A stretch of DNA of 64,000 nucleotides, taken from the NCBI RefSeq assembly GCF_903645315.1, contig NZ_CAHJXL010000002.1:482035-546034 (forward strand), written 5' to 3'. Below, piece after piece: positions 8,716-17,955 of the stretch. The stretch comes from Victivallis sp. Marseille-Q1083 (GTDB taxonomy: Bacteria > Verrucomicrobiota > Lentisphaeria > Victivallales > Victivallaceae). The position numbers were made by a program, and so were the translations under genes. The notes beneath the pieces are model-generated. The model ran no database searches. It was not told where the DNA came from and saw only the letters and a program-made list of their open reading frames with translations. Numbering within the stretch: position 1 is the stretch's first letter; every line of letters begins with the position of its first letter.

Positions 8716-10008
8716 TTATTGTTTCAGGAAAATTTCGACGACCGGGATTTCAATATCCGGCTTCCGGACCGGCAAGGTCAGAACGCAACTGTCCGGCGGC
8801 ATGTTTTCGTGCATATAATCGTTGTCGTTGCTTTGCTTCGGCGCATCGGCGAAAGCGACTTCGCTGGCGTCGTGCAGCAGTTGAGCGTATGCGATTCTGC
8901 CGGCCAGCTTCGGCAATTCCAGCAGCCGGAAGGGCCAGTCGAAAATATGGAGGTACAACCGGCGGCTTTGCGGGTTGTAAGTGTAGCGGCAGCAGTCCGG
9001 TTCCGGGAACTCGGCCGGCGCCATCGTACAGCCGTAGATCGCCCGGCTGTTGAATTTCATCCAGTCGGCATAAACCTTGAGCGCCGCTTCCGCCCGGCTG
9101 TCGAAGCCGCCGCGGCCGGTCGGCCCGACGTTCATCAGCAAATTGCCGCCGCGCGACACATGGCGGATCAGGATGCCGAGCAGTTGGCTCGGGGATTTCC
9201 AGCTCATTTCGTCGCGGAAATACCCCCAGCTGCCCGAAAAGGTCTGACAGCCTTCCCACGGGACCGGATTGCCCGCCTGGTCGGTGACGCCGCGCTGCGG
9301 CACGAATTGTTCCGGCGAGCGGAAATCGCCGGCGCCGGGCAGGTCGCAGCGGTCGTCGATGATGATTTGCGGCTGCAGTTTGCGCACCAGCGCGAGCAAT
9401 TTTTCCGATTCCCAGTCGTGGCGGCCTTTGCCGCGTTTCAGGTGAGGATAGGAGAAGTCGAACCAGATGACGGAGATTTTACCGTATTCGGTCAACAGCT
9501 CAGTGACCTGGTTGCGCATGTATTCGGCATATTTTCTCATATCGCGGGATTTGTTTTTTTCATCCTGGGTCGGATCGTCGCGCAGCGGATGGAGATCGTC
9601 GACCGTGAAATCCGGATGGTGCCAGTCGATCAACGAATAATAAAAGCCGACCTGCAGGCCTTCGGCGCGAAAGGCGTCGACGACTTCGCGCAGCAAATCC
9701 CGTCCGACCGCCGTGTTGGTCACTTTGTAGTCGGTGTATTTCGTATCCCACAGGCAGAATCCTTCGTGGTGTTTGGCGGTGATGACGAAATATTTCATGC
9801 CGGCCGCCCGGGCTTGACGCGCCCATTCGCGCGGCTGAAAAAGGTCCGGATCGAAGTGGTCGAAATATTTCTGATAATCTTCGGTCGGGATCTGCTCGAA
9901 ATTGCGGATCCACTCGTGGCGGGCCGGCAGGGCGTAGAGGCCCCAGTGGATGAACATCCCGAAACGCGCTTCGCTCCACCAACTCAAATCACCATGCGGA
10001 TAAGTCAT
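8716..10008 (-). CDS. GH29 alpha-L-fucosidase
   Basis: This 430-residue protein carries the GH29 landmarks: WWSEARFGMFIHWGLYALPA at the N terminus, YFVITAKHHEGFCLWDTKYT near residue 75, and the catalytic nucleophile D184 in ISVIWFDFSYP. GGNLLMNVGPTGRG near residue 290 is also typical of the family. GH29 enzymes release alpha-L-fucose from glycans such as mucin or fucoidan with retention of configuration. No signal peptide is visible, which suggests action on imported oligosaccharides. It is shorter than GH29 enzymes with added C-terminal carbohydrate-binding domains. It is divergent from an AraC regulator at 10108, its probable activator. The ATG at 10008 is preceded by AGGAAGC. Confidence 0.93.
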   Translation of the reverse strand: MTYPHGDLSWWSEARFGMFIHWGLYALPARHEWIRNFEQIPTEDYQKYFDHFDPDLFQPREWARQARAAGMKYFVITAKHHEGFCLWDTKYTDYKVTNTAVGRDLLREVVDAFRAEGLQVGFYYSLIDWHHPDFTVDDLHPLRDDPTQDEKNKSRDMRKYAEYMRNQVTELLTEYGKISVIWFDFSYPHLKRGKGRHDWESEKLLALVRKLQPQIIIDDRCDLPGAGDFRSPEQFVPQRGVTDQAGNPVPWEGCQTFSGSWGYFRDEMSWKSPSQLLGILIRHVSRGGNLLMNVGPTGRGGFDSRAEAALKVYADWMKFNSRAIYGCTMAPAEFPEPDCCRYTYNPQSRRLYLHIFDWPFRLLELPKLAGRIAYAQLLHDASEVAFADAPKQSNDNDYMHENMPPDSCVLTLPVRKPDIEIPVVEIFLKQ

Positions 10009-10107
10009 TTTGCTTCCTCGTCTGTTGTAATTTCCATCCGGCCTGGCCGGTGTGTTGTGGTCTGAAAATATTATACATCGAAAGAGGCCCGGAGAAAATT
10101 GTTTTTT

Positions 10108-10959
10108 ATGGCAAAAACATGTACATTAGTCCGAAAATGGAGAAATTCCGTGTTTGATATCATCGATCAATTGTCAATTGCGATTACGCACAGCTCGATC
10201 AATGAAATGACGTTTCGCAATTGGAATTACCGTCTGGGCAGCGACAACCCGGACACGCGCATCTATTTGATTCTCGACGGCGGCGGCAGTTACCGCTGCT
10301 GCGGGACGGCGGGGGAATTCCGGGTCGGTTCCTATTATCTGCTGCCGGCCCGGGCGCCGCTGGAGTTTCAGACGCAAAGCCGGATCCGGCTGGTCTGGGC
10401 GCATGTCGATGTCTGGTGGCGGCACGAGGTTCATCTGTTCAACCTGGTCACGCCGCATCCGGTCGAATTGCCGGAGCAGGGAGCGGCGCTGGCGCAGCGT
10501 TTCGGCCGGGTTCCGGCGCAGAGCCGGGGAACGGCCGGCGAGCGGCTGATGGCGTTGGGAACGATTTACGATTTGTTCGGCCGGTTCTGGCAGGCGGCCG
10601 AATTCGCCATTCCGGCCGAACATGACCGGCGGCTGCGCCGGTTGTCGCGGGCGTTGCGGCTGATCGACGCGCCCCTGGTCCGGGGCGTCCGCGTGAAAGA
10701 GCTGGCGGCGGCGGCCGGCATGGGGGAATCGCAGTTCTTTGTCGAATTCAAAGCATTGTTCGGTACTACGCCGGCGCGTTATGCGTTGCGGCGGCGGCTG
10801 GAGACCGTCCGCCGGCTGCTGCGCCAAAGCGACCGCAAACTTTCGACGCTGGCGGAGGAGACCGGCTTCGGCGATGCGTTCCATCTGTCGAAAGCGTTCA
10901 AACAGGAATACGGCATTTCTCCGCGCGATTTCCGCCGGTTGCCGCCGACCCGGCCGTAA
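10108..10959 (+). CDS. AraC-family transcriptional regulator
   Basis: This ~283-residue protein has an N-terminal cupin-like effector domain (ending FRVGSYYLLPARAPLEF). The C-terminal ~100 residues form two AraC helix-turn-helix motifs, VKELAAAAGMGESQFFVEF and LSTLAEETGFGDAFHLSKAF, with the closing signature KQEYGISPRDFRRL. The start is uncertain: ATG at 10108 is preferred, while TTG at 10099 or GTG at 10150 are possible. It is divergent from the GH29 fucosidase across a ~100-bp gap, the usual arrangement for an AraC activator of a glycosidase gene. Its ligand is unknown. Confidence 0.9.
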   Translation: MAKTCTLVRKWRNSVFDIIDQLSIAITHSSINEMTFRNWNYRLGSDNPDTRIYLILDGGGSYRCCGTAGEFRVGSYYLLPARAPLEFQTQSRIRLVWAHVDVWWRHEVHLFNLVTPHPVELPEQGAALAQRFGRVPAQSRGTAGERLMALGTIYDLFGRFWQAAEFAIPAEHDRRLRRLSRALRLIDAPLVRGVRVKELAAAAGMGESQFFVEFKALFGTTPARYALRRRLETVRRLLRQSDRKLSTLAEETGFGDAFHLSKAFKQEYGISPRDFRRLPPTRP

Positions 10960-11226
10960 AGGACGGTGTGCCGTTTGAGTTTGCCGGGCAATTCGCTTGT
11001 AATTGCCGCCGCGGGCCGATATATTGCTCGGAATACTGATAACCTGCAAGCATAAAAATTCCATTCCGTTCGAAAAAAAACAGTTGCTATGGTAAAAAGG
11101 AATGAGGTAGCGGTTATGAAATGAAAGAGGCTGATTCTCAAAGATGTGATACTGTAAAATAAGACATCGGCTCTGACGGACAGAGTCATGCAGACAGTTA
11201 AAACATCACAAAAGGAGACATCAGCC

Positions 11227-12276
11227 ATGAGAAAATGTAGCACGGTATCGTTCGAAGGTCAAGTGATATTTGTCGGAATTGATGTGCACAAGGAAAGTTG
11301 GGTGGTGAATTTGCGGCATTGCCACCGTGAACTGGACAAGTTCAGCATGAATCCGAGCCCTGAGATGTTGGCGAAGTATCTGAAGATGAACTATCCGGGC
11401 GCCGAGTACCGGAGCGTTTACGAGGCAGGATTCAGCGGATTCTGGGCGCACCGGCGATTGTGTGAGCTCGGGATTGAGAATATCGTAATCAACCCGGCGG
11501 ACGTGCCGACCAGCGGCAAGGAGCGCGACCGCAAGAACGATGCGGTGGACAGCCGAAAATTGGCGCGGGAACTGGAGAACCGGACATTGGAAGGGATCTA
11601 TATTCCGCCTGAAGATAATTTGGAATTGAGAAACCTGGTCAGACGTGAAACGAAACTGACCGGCAATATAACCAGGGTCAAAAACCGGATCAAAGGACAC
11701 CTGAATTTTATGGGGTTGAAGTTTGGAAGTTGGTCTGGAAGTTCTTTGAAAATGATGTATGCGGACGCGGCAAAGCGTTACGATTATGCCTTGCAGAGCA
11801 TGTTGCGGGAACTGCGTTTTCTCAGAGAAGAGAAACTGCATGTGATCCGCGATGAACGGCGGTGTCTGAAGCGTTTGAAGCGCGACAAAGTACAGAAGCA
11901 TCTACAGAGTATACCTGGCGTCGGGTTTCATACGGCGGTGATGCTGCAGGCCGAATTGTGGGACTTGCTGCGCTTTGAAGACAAGGATTCGCTGAGCTCG
12001 TATGTGGGATTCGCACCGAGGTTGGTCGGCAGCGGCGAACACGAGGCCGTCAAATCCGCCGGGAATCGCAAGAAAAAGCAACTGCATGCCATCCTGATCC
12101 AGTCGGCGTGGAGGTCGGTGTCGTACAATCTGGAGATTCGGGCCAGATATGGAGCCTTGCTTCATAAGGGGGCCAGTCCACAACGGGCTATTTCGATCAT
12201 CGGCAAGAAATTGCTCTATGCGCTTCGGGCCGTGTGGCTCCAGGAACGTGATTACATGGTATCCGCAAGTGAATAA
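11227..12276 (+). CDS. IS110-family transposase
   Basis: This 349-residue protein opens with the DEDD catalytic domain (VIFVGIDVHKESWVVNLRH, first Asp; NDAVDSRKLAREL, later Asp residues). It ends with the transposase-20 domain, including the helix-hairpin-helix-like HLQSIPGVGFHTAVML and SYVGFAPRLVGSGEHEA with the serine/DEDD C-terminal pattern. IS110 elements lack terminal inverted repeats, and I could not fix the outer ends; the flanks 10960-11226 and 12277-12640 hold no other clear gene, so the non-coding ends that would encode a bridge RNA probably lie there. The ATG at 11227 follows AAAGGAGACATCAGCC. The frame is intact, so the element may be active. Confidence 0.9.
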   Translation: MRKCSTVSFEGQVIFVGIDVHKESWVVNLRHCHRELDKFSMNPSPEMLAKYLKMNYPGAEYRSVYEAGFSGFWAHRRLCELGIENIVINPADVPTSGKERDRKNDAVDSRKLARELENRTLEGIYIPPEDNLELRNLVRRETKLTGNITRVKNRIKGHLNFMGLKFGSWSGSSLKMMYADAAKRYDYALQSMLRELRFLREEKLHVIRDERRCLKRLKRDKVQKHLQSIPGVGFHTAVMLQAELWDLLRFEDKDSLSSYVGFAPRLVGSGEHEAVKSAGNRKKKQLHAILIQSAWRSVSYNLEIRARYGALLHKGASPQRAISIIGKKLLYALRAVWLQERDYMVSASE

Positions 12277-12640
12277 GATTTAAGTAGTTTCGGAGATTCT
12301 GTTTGCTGTGACTGTGAAATTCGGTTCTTTTTAGCACGTCGTTCGTTTGCTCCTTGATCCGAGGGGATCATGTAAAACAGTTTGCGAGTGCTATTTCAGA
12401 GTGGAACAGCAAAATGCGAAACCTTGAATTCATTCAAGAGTTGTCGTCAATAATAGTGTCCGATTTTTGCCCGAACCGCAACCAGAAGATAATCTTTAAT
12501 TGGAAGACTGTAAAAATATTTACAGATGGAAGTCCTCTGCCCTTTGAGGCGGAGTTTCGCAAATAACAACAAATAACAGGAAAAATACAAACAAAGAAAG
12601 AGTCAGTCTCTTGACTTTTTCATAATAGGAGCCGTTGGTT
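12277..12640. other. Gap downstream of IS110 without a convincing gene
   Basis: About 360 bp that probably include the IS110 right non-coding end. A 70-codon open frame at 12354-12566 has no recognisable motif, signal or ribosome binding site and is not called. An AATAGGAG ribosome binding site for the next gene is at 12624-12631. Confidence 0.5.
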
Positions 12641-13417
12641 ATGGAGATTGTCGGAGTCCATCAATTGATTTTCAGCCCGGCCGGACATACCGGCCGGATT
12701 GCGGCGTGCATGGCCGGGGCGTGGGGCGCGTCTGCCGGGATTGACCTGATGCGCGCCGATACGGATTATGCCGCCTTGTCCTTCGGCGGCGACGAACTTT
12801 GCCTCGTCGGCGTTCCTTCCTTCGGCGGTCGGGTGCCGGGAGTGGCGGTGGAACGCCTCCGGCAGGTACGGGGCAGCTGCACGCCGGCGGTCGCAGTGGT
12901 TTCCTATGGCAACCGGGCTTATGAGGATACCCTGCTCGAATTGCAGGATACGTTGACTGCAGTCGGTTTTGTGGTCGTTGCCGCGGTTGCGGCGGTGGCG
13001 GAGCATTCGATTTGTCCGCAATTTGCCGCCGGGCGGCCTGACGAGCGGGATCGGGAGGAGTTGCGTCGTTTTGCCGACAGGATCAAAGAGCAGCTTGAGA
13101 GTGCGGCGCGGATTCTGCCGGTTGAAGTGCCGGGCAATCGGCCGTATCGCTTGTATGACGGCGTACCGCTCAAACCGTCGGCCGGCGGCGCATGCGTGCG
13201 GTGCGGCAAGTGCGCCCGGGAGTGTCCGGTCGAGGCCATTCCGGCGGATGCTCCGGATCAGACGGACAAAGCGAAGTGCATCAGTTGCATGCATTGTGTG
13301 GCGATCTGCCCGTCGCGGGCCAGGCAATTGAATCGAGTTATGCTCGGCCTGGCGGCGATGAAGTTGAAAAAAGTCTGTTCGTCCGCCAGGTCCAATGAGT
13401 TGTTTCTTCCGGGGTGA
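12641..13417 (+). CDS. EFR1-type ferredoxin (flavodoxin-like domain plus two [4Fe-4S] clusters)
   Basis: This 258-residue protein has an N-terminal flavodoxin-like domain (VHQLIFSPAGHTGRIAACMA). The C-terminal bacterial ferredoxin domain has two CxxCxxCxxxCP motifs, CVRCGKCARECPVEAI and CISCMHCVAICPSRARQL. This is the architecture of the EFR1 family, a cytoplasmic electron carrier common in anaerobes. It precedes pyrK-pyrD by 119 bp in the same direction, but a functional link is only suggested by proximity. The ATG at 12641, 9 bp after GGAG, is preferred over a TTG two codons earlier. Its presence is consistent with strictly anaerobic metabolism. Confidence 0.85.
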   Translation: MEIVGVHQLIFSPAGHTGRIAACMAGAWGASAGIDLMRADTDYAALSFGGDELCLVGVPSFGGRVPGVAVERLRQVRGSCTPAVAVVSYGNRAYEDTLLELQDTLTAVGFVVVAAVAAVAEHSICPQFAAGRPDERDREELRRFADRIKEQLESAARILPVEVPGNRPYRLYDGVPLKPSAGGACVRCGKCARECPVEAIPADAPDQTDKAKCISCMHCVAICPSRARQLNRVMLGLAAMKLKKVCSSARSNELFLPG

Positions 13418-13536
13418 TTGCCCGAGTTTGCGGCCGGAGTTTGCGAGATTCTCGCGTTTGCCGCTTGCGGCGAGGTTGATGTGGCTGTAAATTATCAGTT
13501 CCATCCCAATTGCATGCAGCTAGGTGAAAGTGAATT

Positions 13537-14319
13537 ATGACTTCAGGTGAAATTGTCAGCAATGAATTGTTGCAGTTCGATTATTTCAAAGTGCGTTTTT
13601 ATGCGCCGGAAATCTGCCGTACCGCCCGGGCCGGCCAGTTTGTCCATGTCCGGATCACCGATTTGCGCGACCGGATTCTGCGGCGGCCGTTCAGCATTTG
13701 CGACGTCGGCTCCGACGGCCGGCTGACGGTGATCTATAAAGTGGTCGGCGAGGGAACGAAGAAATTAGCGACGTTGAAACCGGGGGCGGTTTGCGATTTG
13801 CTGGGGCCGCTGGGGGTGGCTTTCACGCCGCCGTCGGCCGGGGAAGTGCCGGTTATCGTCGGTGGCGGTTACGGCTCGGCGGCGATGTATATGCTGGCGA
13901 AAACGGCGCCGGAGCCCGGAGTGGTTCTGCTGGGGGCGCGTTCCAAGGATGATTTGTTGTTGATCGATGAATACCGTGCGGCCGGATTTGAAGTACAGTT
14001 GGCGACCAATGACGGTTCTGCCGGTCGGCAGGGATTCGTCACGGCGCTGCTGCCGGAAGTGTTGCGGCGTTTCGCCGGCCGGTCGTTGCGTTTTTACGGC
14101 TGCGGTCCGATGCCGATGCTGCTGGCGTTGGCGAAGCTGTTGCAGGAGGCCGGATTTGAAGAAGGGGAAATCAGTTTGGACCACCTGATGTGCTGCGGGG
14201 TCGGCGCCTGTTTCGCCTGTGTGGTGAAGGTCAGGGATGGCGCCGGCTGGCGTTATGCCAGGACCTGCAGTGAAGGACCGGTATTCAAAGTCAAAGACGT
14301 TTATCTGGAGGAGTGTTGA
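13537..14319 (+). CDS. pyrK: Dihydroorotate dehydrogenase B, electron transfer subunit
   Basis: This 260-residue ferredoxin-reductase-like protein has the FAD-binding motif [20 protein letters not shown] near residue 50 and an NAD-binding region [17 protein letters not shown] near 108. The C-terminal [2Fe-2S] cysteine cluster is in [16 protein letters not shown] with a further Cys in [10 protein letters not shown]. It passes electrons from the PyrD flavin to NAD+ in pyrimidine synthesis. The stop is one base before the pyrD GTG start, so the two are co-transcribed and probably translationally coupled. The length is normal for PyrK. Confidence 0.95.
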   Translation: MTSGEIVSNELLQFDYFKVRFYAPEICRTARAGQFVHVRITDLRDRILRRPFSICDVGSDGRLTVIYKVVGEGTKKLATLKPGAVCDLLGPLGVAFTPPSAGEVPVIVGGGYGSAAMYMLAKTAPEPGVVLLGARSKDDLLLIDEYRAAGFEVQLATNDGSAGRQGFVTALLPEVLRRFAGRSLRFYGCGPMPMLLALAKLLQEAGFEEGEISLDHLMCCGVGACFACVVKVRDGAGWRYARTCSEGPVFKVKDVYLEEC

Positions 14320-14320
14320 A

Positions 14321-15238
14321 GTGGCCGATTTGCAGGTGAAGCTCGGGACGTTGACGCTGAAAAATCCGGTGATGACTGCGTCGGGAACATTCGGCTATGG
14401 CCGGGAATACCATCAATTTTACGACATCGCCCGGCTGGGCGCGGTAGTGGTCAAAGGGATCGCACCGTTCGTCAGCGCCGGCAATCCGACGCCGCGGGTG
14501 GCGGAGACCAGTTGCGGCATGCTCAATGCGATTGGATTGCAGGGGCCCGGCATTGATAAATTTCTGCACGGCGAGGAATATCTGCCGTTTTTGCGGACGA
14601 CCGGCGCGACGGTGATCGTCAATATCTGGGGCAAGACGATTGAGGACTACCGGGAAGTGGCGGCCCGGCTGGAGGCCGATTCATCCGGCGTCGCGGCGCT
14701 GGAGATCAACATCTCCTGTCCGAATGTCAAGGCCGGCGGCATTGCTTTCGGAACCGATCCGAAGCTGGCCGCCGAAGTGGTCAGGGCGGTGCGCGGCGCG
14801 ACCGGATTGCCGTTGATCACCAAATTGAGTCCGAATGTCAGCCGGATCGGTGATTTCGCCCGTGCAGTGGTGGACGCCGGTTCGGATATGGTTTCGCTGA
14901 TCAACACCTTGACCGGCATGGCGATCGACATCGAAGCGCGGCGGCCGAAGCTGGCGAACGGGACCGGCGGGCTGAGCGGGCCGGCGATCAAGCCGGTGGC
15001 GGTCCGGATGGTTTACGAGACGGCGCAGGCGGTCAAGGTGCCGATCATCGGTATGGGCGGCATCGTTACCGGCGAGGATGCGGTGGAATTTCTGATGGCC
15101 GGGGCGAGTGCGGTGGCGGTCGGGACGGCGATTTTCGCCGATCCGCTGGCGCCTTTGAGAGTAATCGAGTCGATCGAGGCGTTTCTCGACCGGCATGGCT
15201 GCCGGACGGTGACGGAAATCATCGGCGCGGCATTGTAA
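14321..15238 (+). CDS. pyrD: Dihydroorotate dehydrogenase B, catalytic subunit
   Basis: This 305-residue FMN-binding TIM barrel oxidises dihydroorotate to orotate with PyrK. Visible landmarks are [13 protein letters not shown] at the N terminus, [13 protein letters not shown] and [11 protein letters not shown] with the class 1B active-site cysteine C133. [21 protein letters not shown] and the phosphate-binding [20 protein letters not shown] are also present. The start is GTG at 14321, 7 bp after a strong GGAGGAG (14307-14313) that lies within the end of pyrK; longer in-frame starts would overlap pyrK deeply. It is followed 33 bp later by a DUF1015 gene in the same direction. Confidence 0.95.
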   Translation: MADLQVKLGTLTLKNPVMTASGTFGYGREYHQFYDIARLGAVVVKGIAPFVSAGNPTPRVAETSCGMLNAIGLQGPGIDKFLHGEEYLPFLRTTGATVIVNIWGKTIEDYREVAARLEADSSGVAALEINISCPNVKAGGIAFGTDPKLAAEVVRAVRGATGLPLITKLSPNVSRIGDFARAVVDAGSDMVSLINTLTGMAIDIEARRPKLANGTGGLSGPAIKPVAVRMVYETAQAVKVPIIGMGGIVTGEDAVEFLMAGASAVAVGTAIFADPLAPLRVIESIEAFLDRHGCRTVTEIIGAAL

Positions 15239-15271
15239 TAGTCTGCATAACTTTACGACAGGTGAATAATC

Positions 15272-16501
15272 ATGGCTGAATTTCTTCCTTTTCACGGGGT
15301 GTTGCCGACGGTGGAGCGGGCGGCGGCGGTGGCGGCGGTGCCGTATGATGTGGTGAATTCCGAAGAGGCGGCGGCGCTGGCGGCCGGCAATCCCTATTCG
15401 TTTCTGCATGTTTCCCGGCCGGAAATCGATCTGGACTTGGGCATCAGTCTGTACGACGACCGGGTGTATGCCCAGGCGGCGGCGGCGTTTCGACGGCTTT
15501 GCCAGGAGGTGCCGCTCAAGCAGGACGCCGAAGCGCATCTGTACGTCTACCGGCTGCAGATGGGTGACCATGTCCAGACCGGCGTTTTCGGTGCCGCCTC
15601 GGCGGCGGAATACCGCGATGGCGTCATCAAGAAGCACGAGAAAACCCGTCAGGACAAAGAAGATGACCGGACCCGCCATGTGATGACACTGCGTTCGCAT
15701 ACCGGCCCGGCTTTTTTCACCTACCGCGATTCGGCGGCGATCGATGAATTGGTCGAAAAAATCAAACGGCAGAAGCCGTTGTTCGATTTTACTGCGGCCG
15801 ACCGGATCAAACATACGCTGTGGCGGGCCGATGCCGCCGACAGCGCCGGGTTGTCGGCATTGTTCGGGGAAGTTCCGGTTTTTTACATTGCCGACGGCCA
15901 TCACCGCAGCGCTGCGGCGGCCCGGACGATGCAGGAATGCGCGCCCCGGAATCCGCAGCATACCGGCAAAGAGGATTACAATTATTTCCTGGCGGCGGCG
16001 TTTCCGGCCTCGCAATTGCGGATTTTACCGTACAATCGTGTCGTCAAGAGCCTCAATGGCATGTCCGAAACGGAATTTCTGGCCAAAGTGGCGGAGAAAT
16101 TTTCCATCGTGGTGACCGGGAACCCCCAACCGGAAAAATCCGGTGAATTCTGTATGTATCTCGGCGGACGCTGGTTGCTGCTGCAGCCGAAGTTCGCCAC
16201 CGCCGGTCTCGGTGTTATCGAGCGGCTGGATGTCAGCATTCTGCAGGATAACATCTTGGCGCCGCTGCTGGGCATCGCCGATCCGCGTACCAGCAAAGCG
16301 ATTGATTTCATCGGCGGCATCCGCGGAACCGGCGAATTGACCAGGCTGGTTGATTCCGGCAGCTATCAAGTGGCGTTTTCGATGTATCCGACGACGGTCG
16401 GACAGTTGATGGATATTGCCGACGCCGGCGAAATCATGCCGCCGAAATCGACTTGGTTCGAACCGAAACTGCGCGACGGCCTGGTCTGTCATAATTTCTG
16501 A
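15272..16501 (+). CDS. DUF1015 family protein
   Basis: This 409-residue protein opens with the DUF1015 pattern FLPFHGVLPTVERA, AAVPYDVVNSEEA and PYSFLHVSRPEIDL, and contains IKKHEKTRQDKEDDR and the conserved FYIADGHHRSAAA. Family members occur in many anaerobes, often near phosphoglycerate dehydrogenase or methyl-accepting proteins, and are annotated as uncharacterised; the conserved DGHHR suggests a catalytic or metal site. There is no signal peptide. It lies between pyrD and a membrane transporter in a short same-strand run. Function is unknown. Confidence 0.88.
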   Translation: MAEFLPFHGVLPTVERAAAVAAVPYDVVNSEEAAALAAGNPYSFLHVSRPEIDLDLGISLYDDRVYAQAAAAFRRLCQEVPLKQDAEAHLYVYRLQMGDHVQTGVFGAASAAEYRDGVIKKHEKTRQDKEDDRTRHVMTLRSHTGPAFFTYRDSAAIDELVEKIKRQKPLFDFTAADRIKHTLWRADAADSAGLSALFGEVPVFYIADGHHRSAAAARTMQECAPRNPQHTGKEDYNYFLAAAFPASQLRILPYNRVVKSLNGMSETEFLAKVAEKFSIVVTGNPQPEKSGEFCMYLGGRWLLLQPKFATAGLGVIERLDVSILQDNILAPLLGIADPRTSKAIDFIGGIRGTGELTRLVDSGSYQVAFSMYPTTVGQLMDIADAGEIMPPKSTWFEPKLRDGLVCHNF

Positions 16502-16516
16502 AAACTCCGGCGTCAT

Positions 16517-17428
16517 ATGTGGAAAGCCTTGATCCGGCCGGGAATGATTTTCCTGGCCTTTGCGCTCGGATTTGCCTGTCCGGCGGCCCATCAGCTCAAC
16601 TGGTTGATCCGCTGGCTGTTGGTCGGGATGCTCTATATGGTGTGTTTGCAGTTGAAATTCCGGGAATTGAAACTCAAGCGCAGCCATTTCAAACTGTTGG
16701 CCGCCAACTTGCTGATGGGGATAGTCCCTTATTTTCTGCTGCACTGGGCGGGCCGGGAAGATTGGGCATTGGCCGCTTTTTTCGTCGGCATTACGCCGAC
16801 GGCCAATGCGGCGCCGGTAGTGATGGGATTTCTGCACGGCCGGGTCGGTTATGTGGTGACGGCTTTTGTGCTGCTCAATCTGGGGGTCTCGCTGGCGCTG
16901 TTGCTGCTGCTGCCATTGGTGACCGGTCAGTTTTCCTGGCATTTCGTCGGCACGGTCGGCGACAGTCTATTGTTCATTATCGGGCTGCCGGTTGCGTTGG
17001 CGGTTATCACTCGGCTGTTTTGGCGGAAAGCCAAGGAATGGCCGGCCAAATGCCGCAATTTATCGTTTGGCGCCTGGTCCTGCGCTCTTTTCATCATCGC
17101 CGCTGACGCTTCATTTTTCTTCCACGGCAATCCACACCTGTCGTGGACGCTGCTGTTGGGAATTGCGGTGATTTCCCTGTTGATCTGCCTGGCGAATTTC
17201 ATCGGCGGCTATTGGTTGGGCAGCAAATATCTCAGGCGGGAAAGCAGCCAGTCGCTTGGACAGAAGAATACGATGTTCACGTTGTTTCTGGCCTTGACTT
17301 TCGCCAACCCGCTGGTGGCGATGGGACCGACTTTTTATGTACTCTGGCACAATATCTGGAACGCATTGCAGATGTTTTTGTATGACCGCCGCCGGGCGAA
17401 ACGCCAGGCGCTCCTGAAAGTAAAATAG
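16517..17428 (+). CDS. Bile acid:sodium symporter (BASS/SBF)-like membrane transporter
   Basis: This 303-residue, strongly hydrophobic protein has about nine predicted membrane segments. It starts LIRPGMIFLAFALGF and includes FFVGITPTANAAPVVMGFLHG, similar to the conserved TPxxxAAP substrate-path motif of BASS transporters. The later LFLALTFANPLVAMGPTFY resembles the second crossover region. BASS proteins import organic anions with sodium; bile acid specificity cannot be assumed, and arsenite- or pantothenate-type relatives also exist. It starts 15 bp after the DUF1015 stop and is probably co-transcribed. The 17429-17630 gap after it has no gene. Confidence 0.75.
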   Translation: MWKALIRPGMIFLAFALGFACPAAHQLNWLIRWLLVGMLYMVCLQLKFRELKLKRSHFKLLAANLLMGIVPYFLLHWAGREDWALAAFFVGITPTANAAPVVMGFLHGRVGYVVTAFVLLNLGVSLALLLLLPLVTGQFSWHFVGTVGDSLLFIIGLPVALAVITRLFWRKAKEWPAKCRNLSFGAWSCALFIIAADASFFFHGNPHLSWTLLLGIAVISLLICLANFIGGYWLGSKYLRRESSQSLGQKNTMFTLFLALTFANPLVAMGPTFYVLWHNIWNALQMFLYDRRRAKRQALLKVK

Positions 17429-17634
17429 AAAAACAAACGATTCGGTCCATGGCCGAATGGTGGCCCGGTGGCGGACTTCGCTGGTCGCATCTTGCAATAT
17501 GCGAGGCCAGTTTCCGAAAGTGCGGCAGATGATTTCCGATAGTTGCCAGCGGCATAATGCGATTTTCACCATCATATGGTCTGCAAATTTTAGGAAACTG
17601 CTGAAATTCGGCGGAAAAAAGTATTCTGCGGGGG

Positions 17635-17662
17635 TTGTAAAAAAGCGATTATGTTCTATAGT
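17635..17662 (+). promoter_or_regulatory. Sigma-70-type promoter of tRNA-fMet
   Basis: TTGTAA and TATAGT are separated by 16 bp, placing transcription start about 8 bp before the tRNA. The position fits, though the -35 box is imperfect. Confidence 0.5.
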
Positions 17663-17676
17663 ATAGAGAAGCATGT

Positions 17677-17751
17677 TGCGGGGTGGAGCAGTGGTAGCTC
17701 GTCAGGCTCATAACCTGAAGGCCGTTGGTTCGATTCCAACCCCCGCTACCA
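17677..17751 (+). tRNA. tRNA-fMet (CAT), initiator
   Basis: A 75-nt cloverleaf with CCA encoded. The acceptor is TGCGGGG/CCCCGCT with an unpaired T1-T72, the mismatch that marks bacterial initiator tRNA, followed by discriminator A. The anticodon loop CTCATAA gives CAT. The anticodon stem is TCAGG/CCTGA, so only two of the three G-C pairs usual in initiators are present; the D arm (AGCAGTGGTAGCT) and T arm (GTTGG-TTCGATT-CCAAC) are regular. Confidence 0.93.
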
Positions 17752-17761
17752 ATGAACTACT

Positions 17762-17793
17762 GCGGATTCAGTGATGAGTCCGCTTTCTTTTTA
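17762..17793 (+). terminator. Rho-independent terminator after tRNA-fMet
   Basis: A 9-bp stem (GCGGATTCA / TGAGTCCGC, one G-T pair) with a 4-nt loop is followed by TTTCTTTTT. The ~160 bp beyond it (to the IS1380 at 17956) hold no gene, only a tandem copy of AGTGTAATCAA near 17910. Confidence 0.78.
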
Positions 17794-17955
17794 TCCTGAT
17801 TACGAAGCGATTACAGATCAACTGCCCTTGCCGGAGCTTTTGTTCTGTTTCTTGCTGATCCTGTCCGTCCCTGTCCGGATGACGGGGCTTCGGAGCCTTT
17901 GAACCCTGGAAAGTGTAATCAAAGTGTAATCAAATATAACGGGGAACGCTTCTAA

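Noticed and set aside
12354-12566. 70-codon open frame after IS110
   Set aside because: No ribosome binding site, no recognisable domain, and it lies where the IS110 non-coding end is expected.
17905-17930. Tandem AGTGTAATCAA near tRNA-fMet as an attachment site
   Set aside because: Only two short copies, no integrase gene and no duplicated tRNA end in the window.
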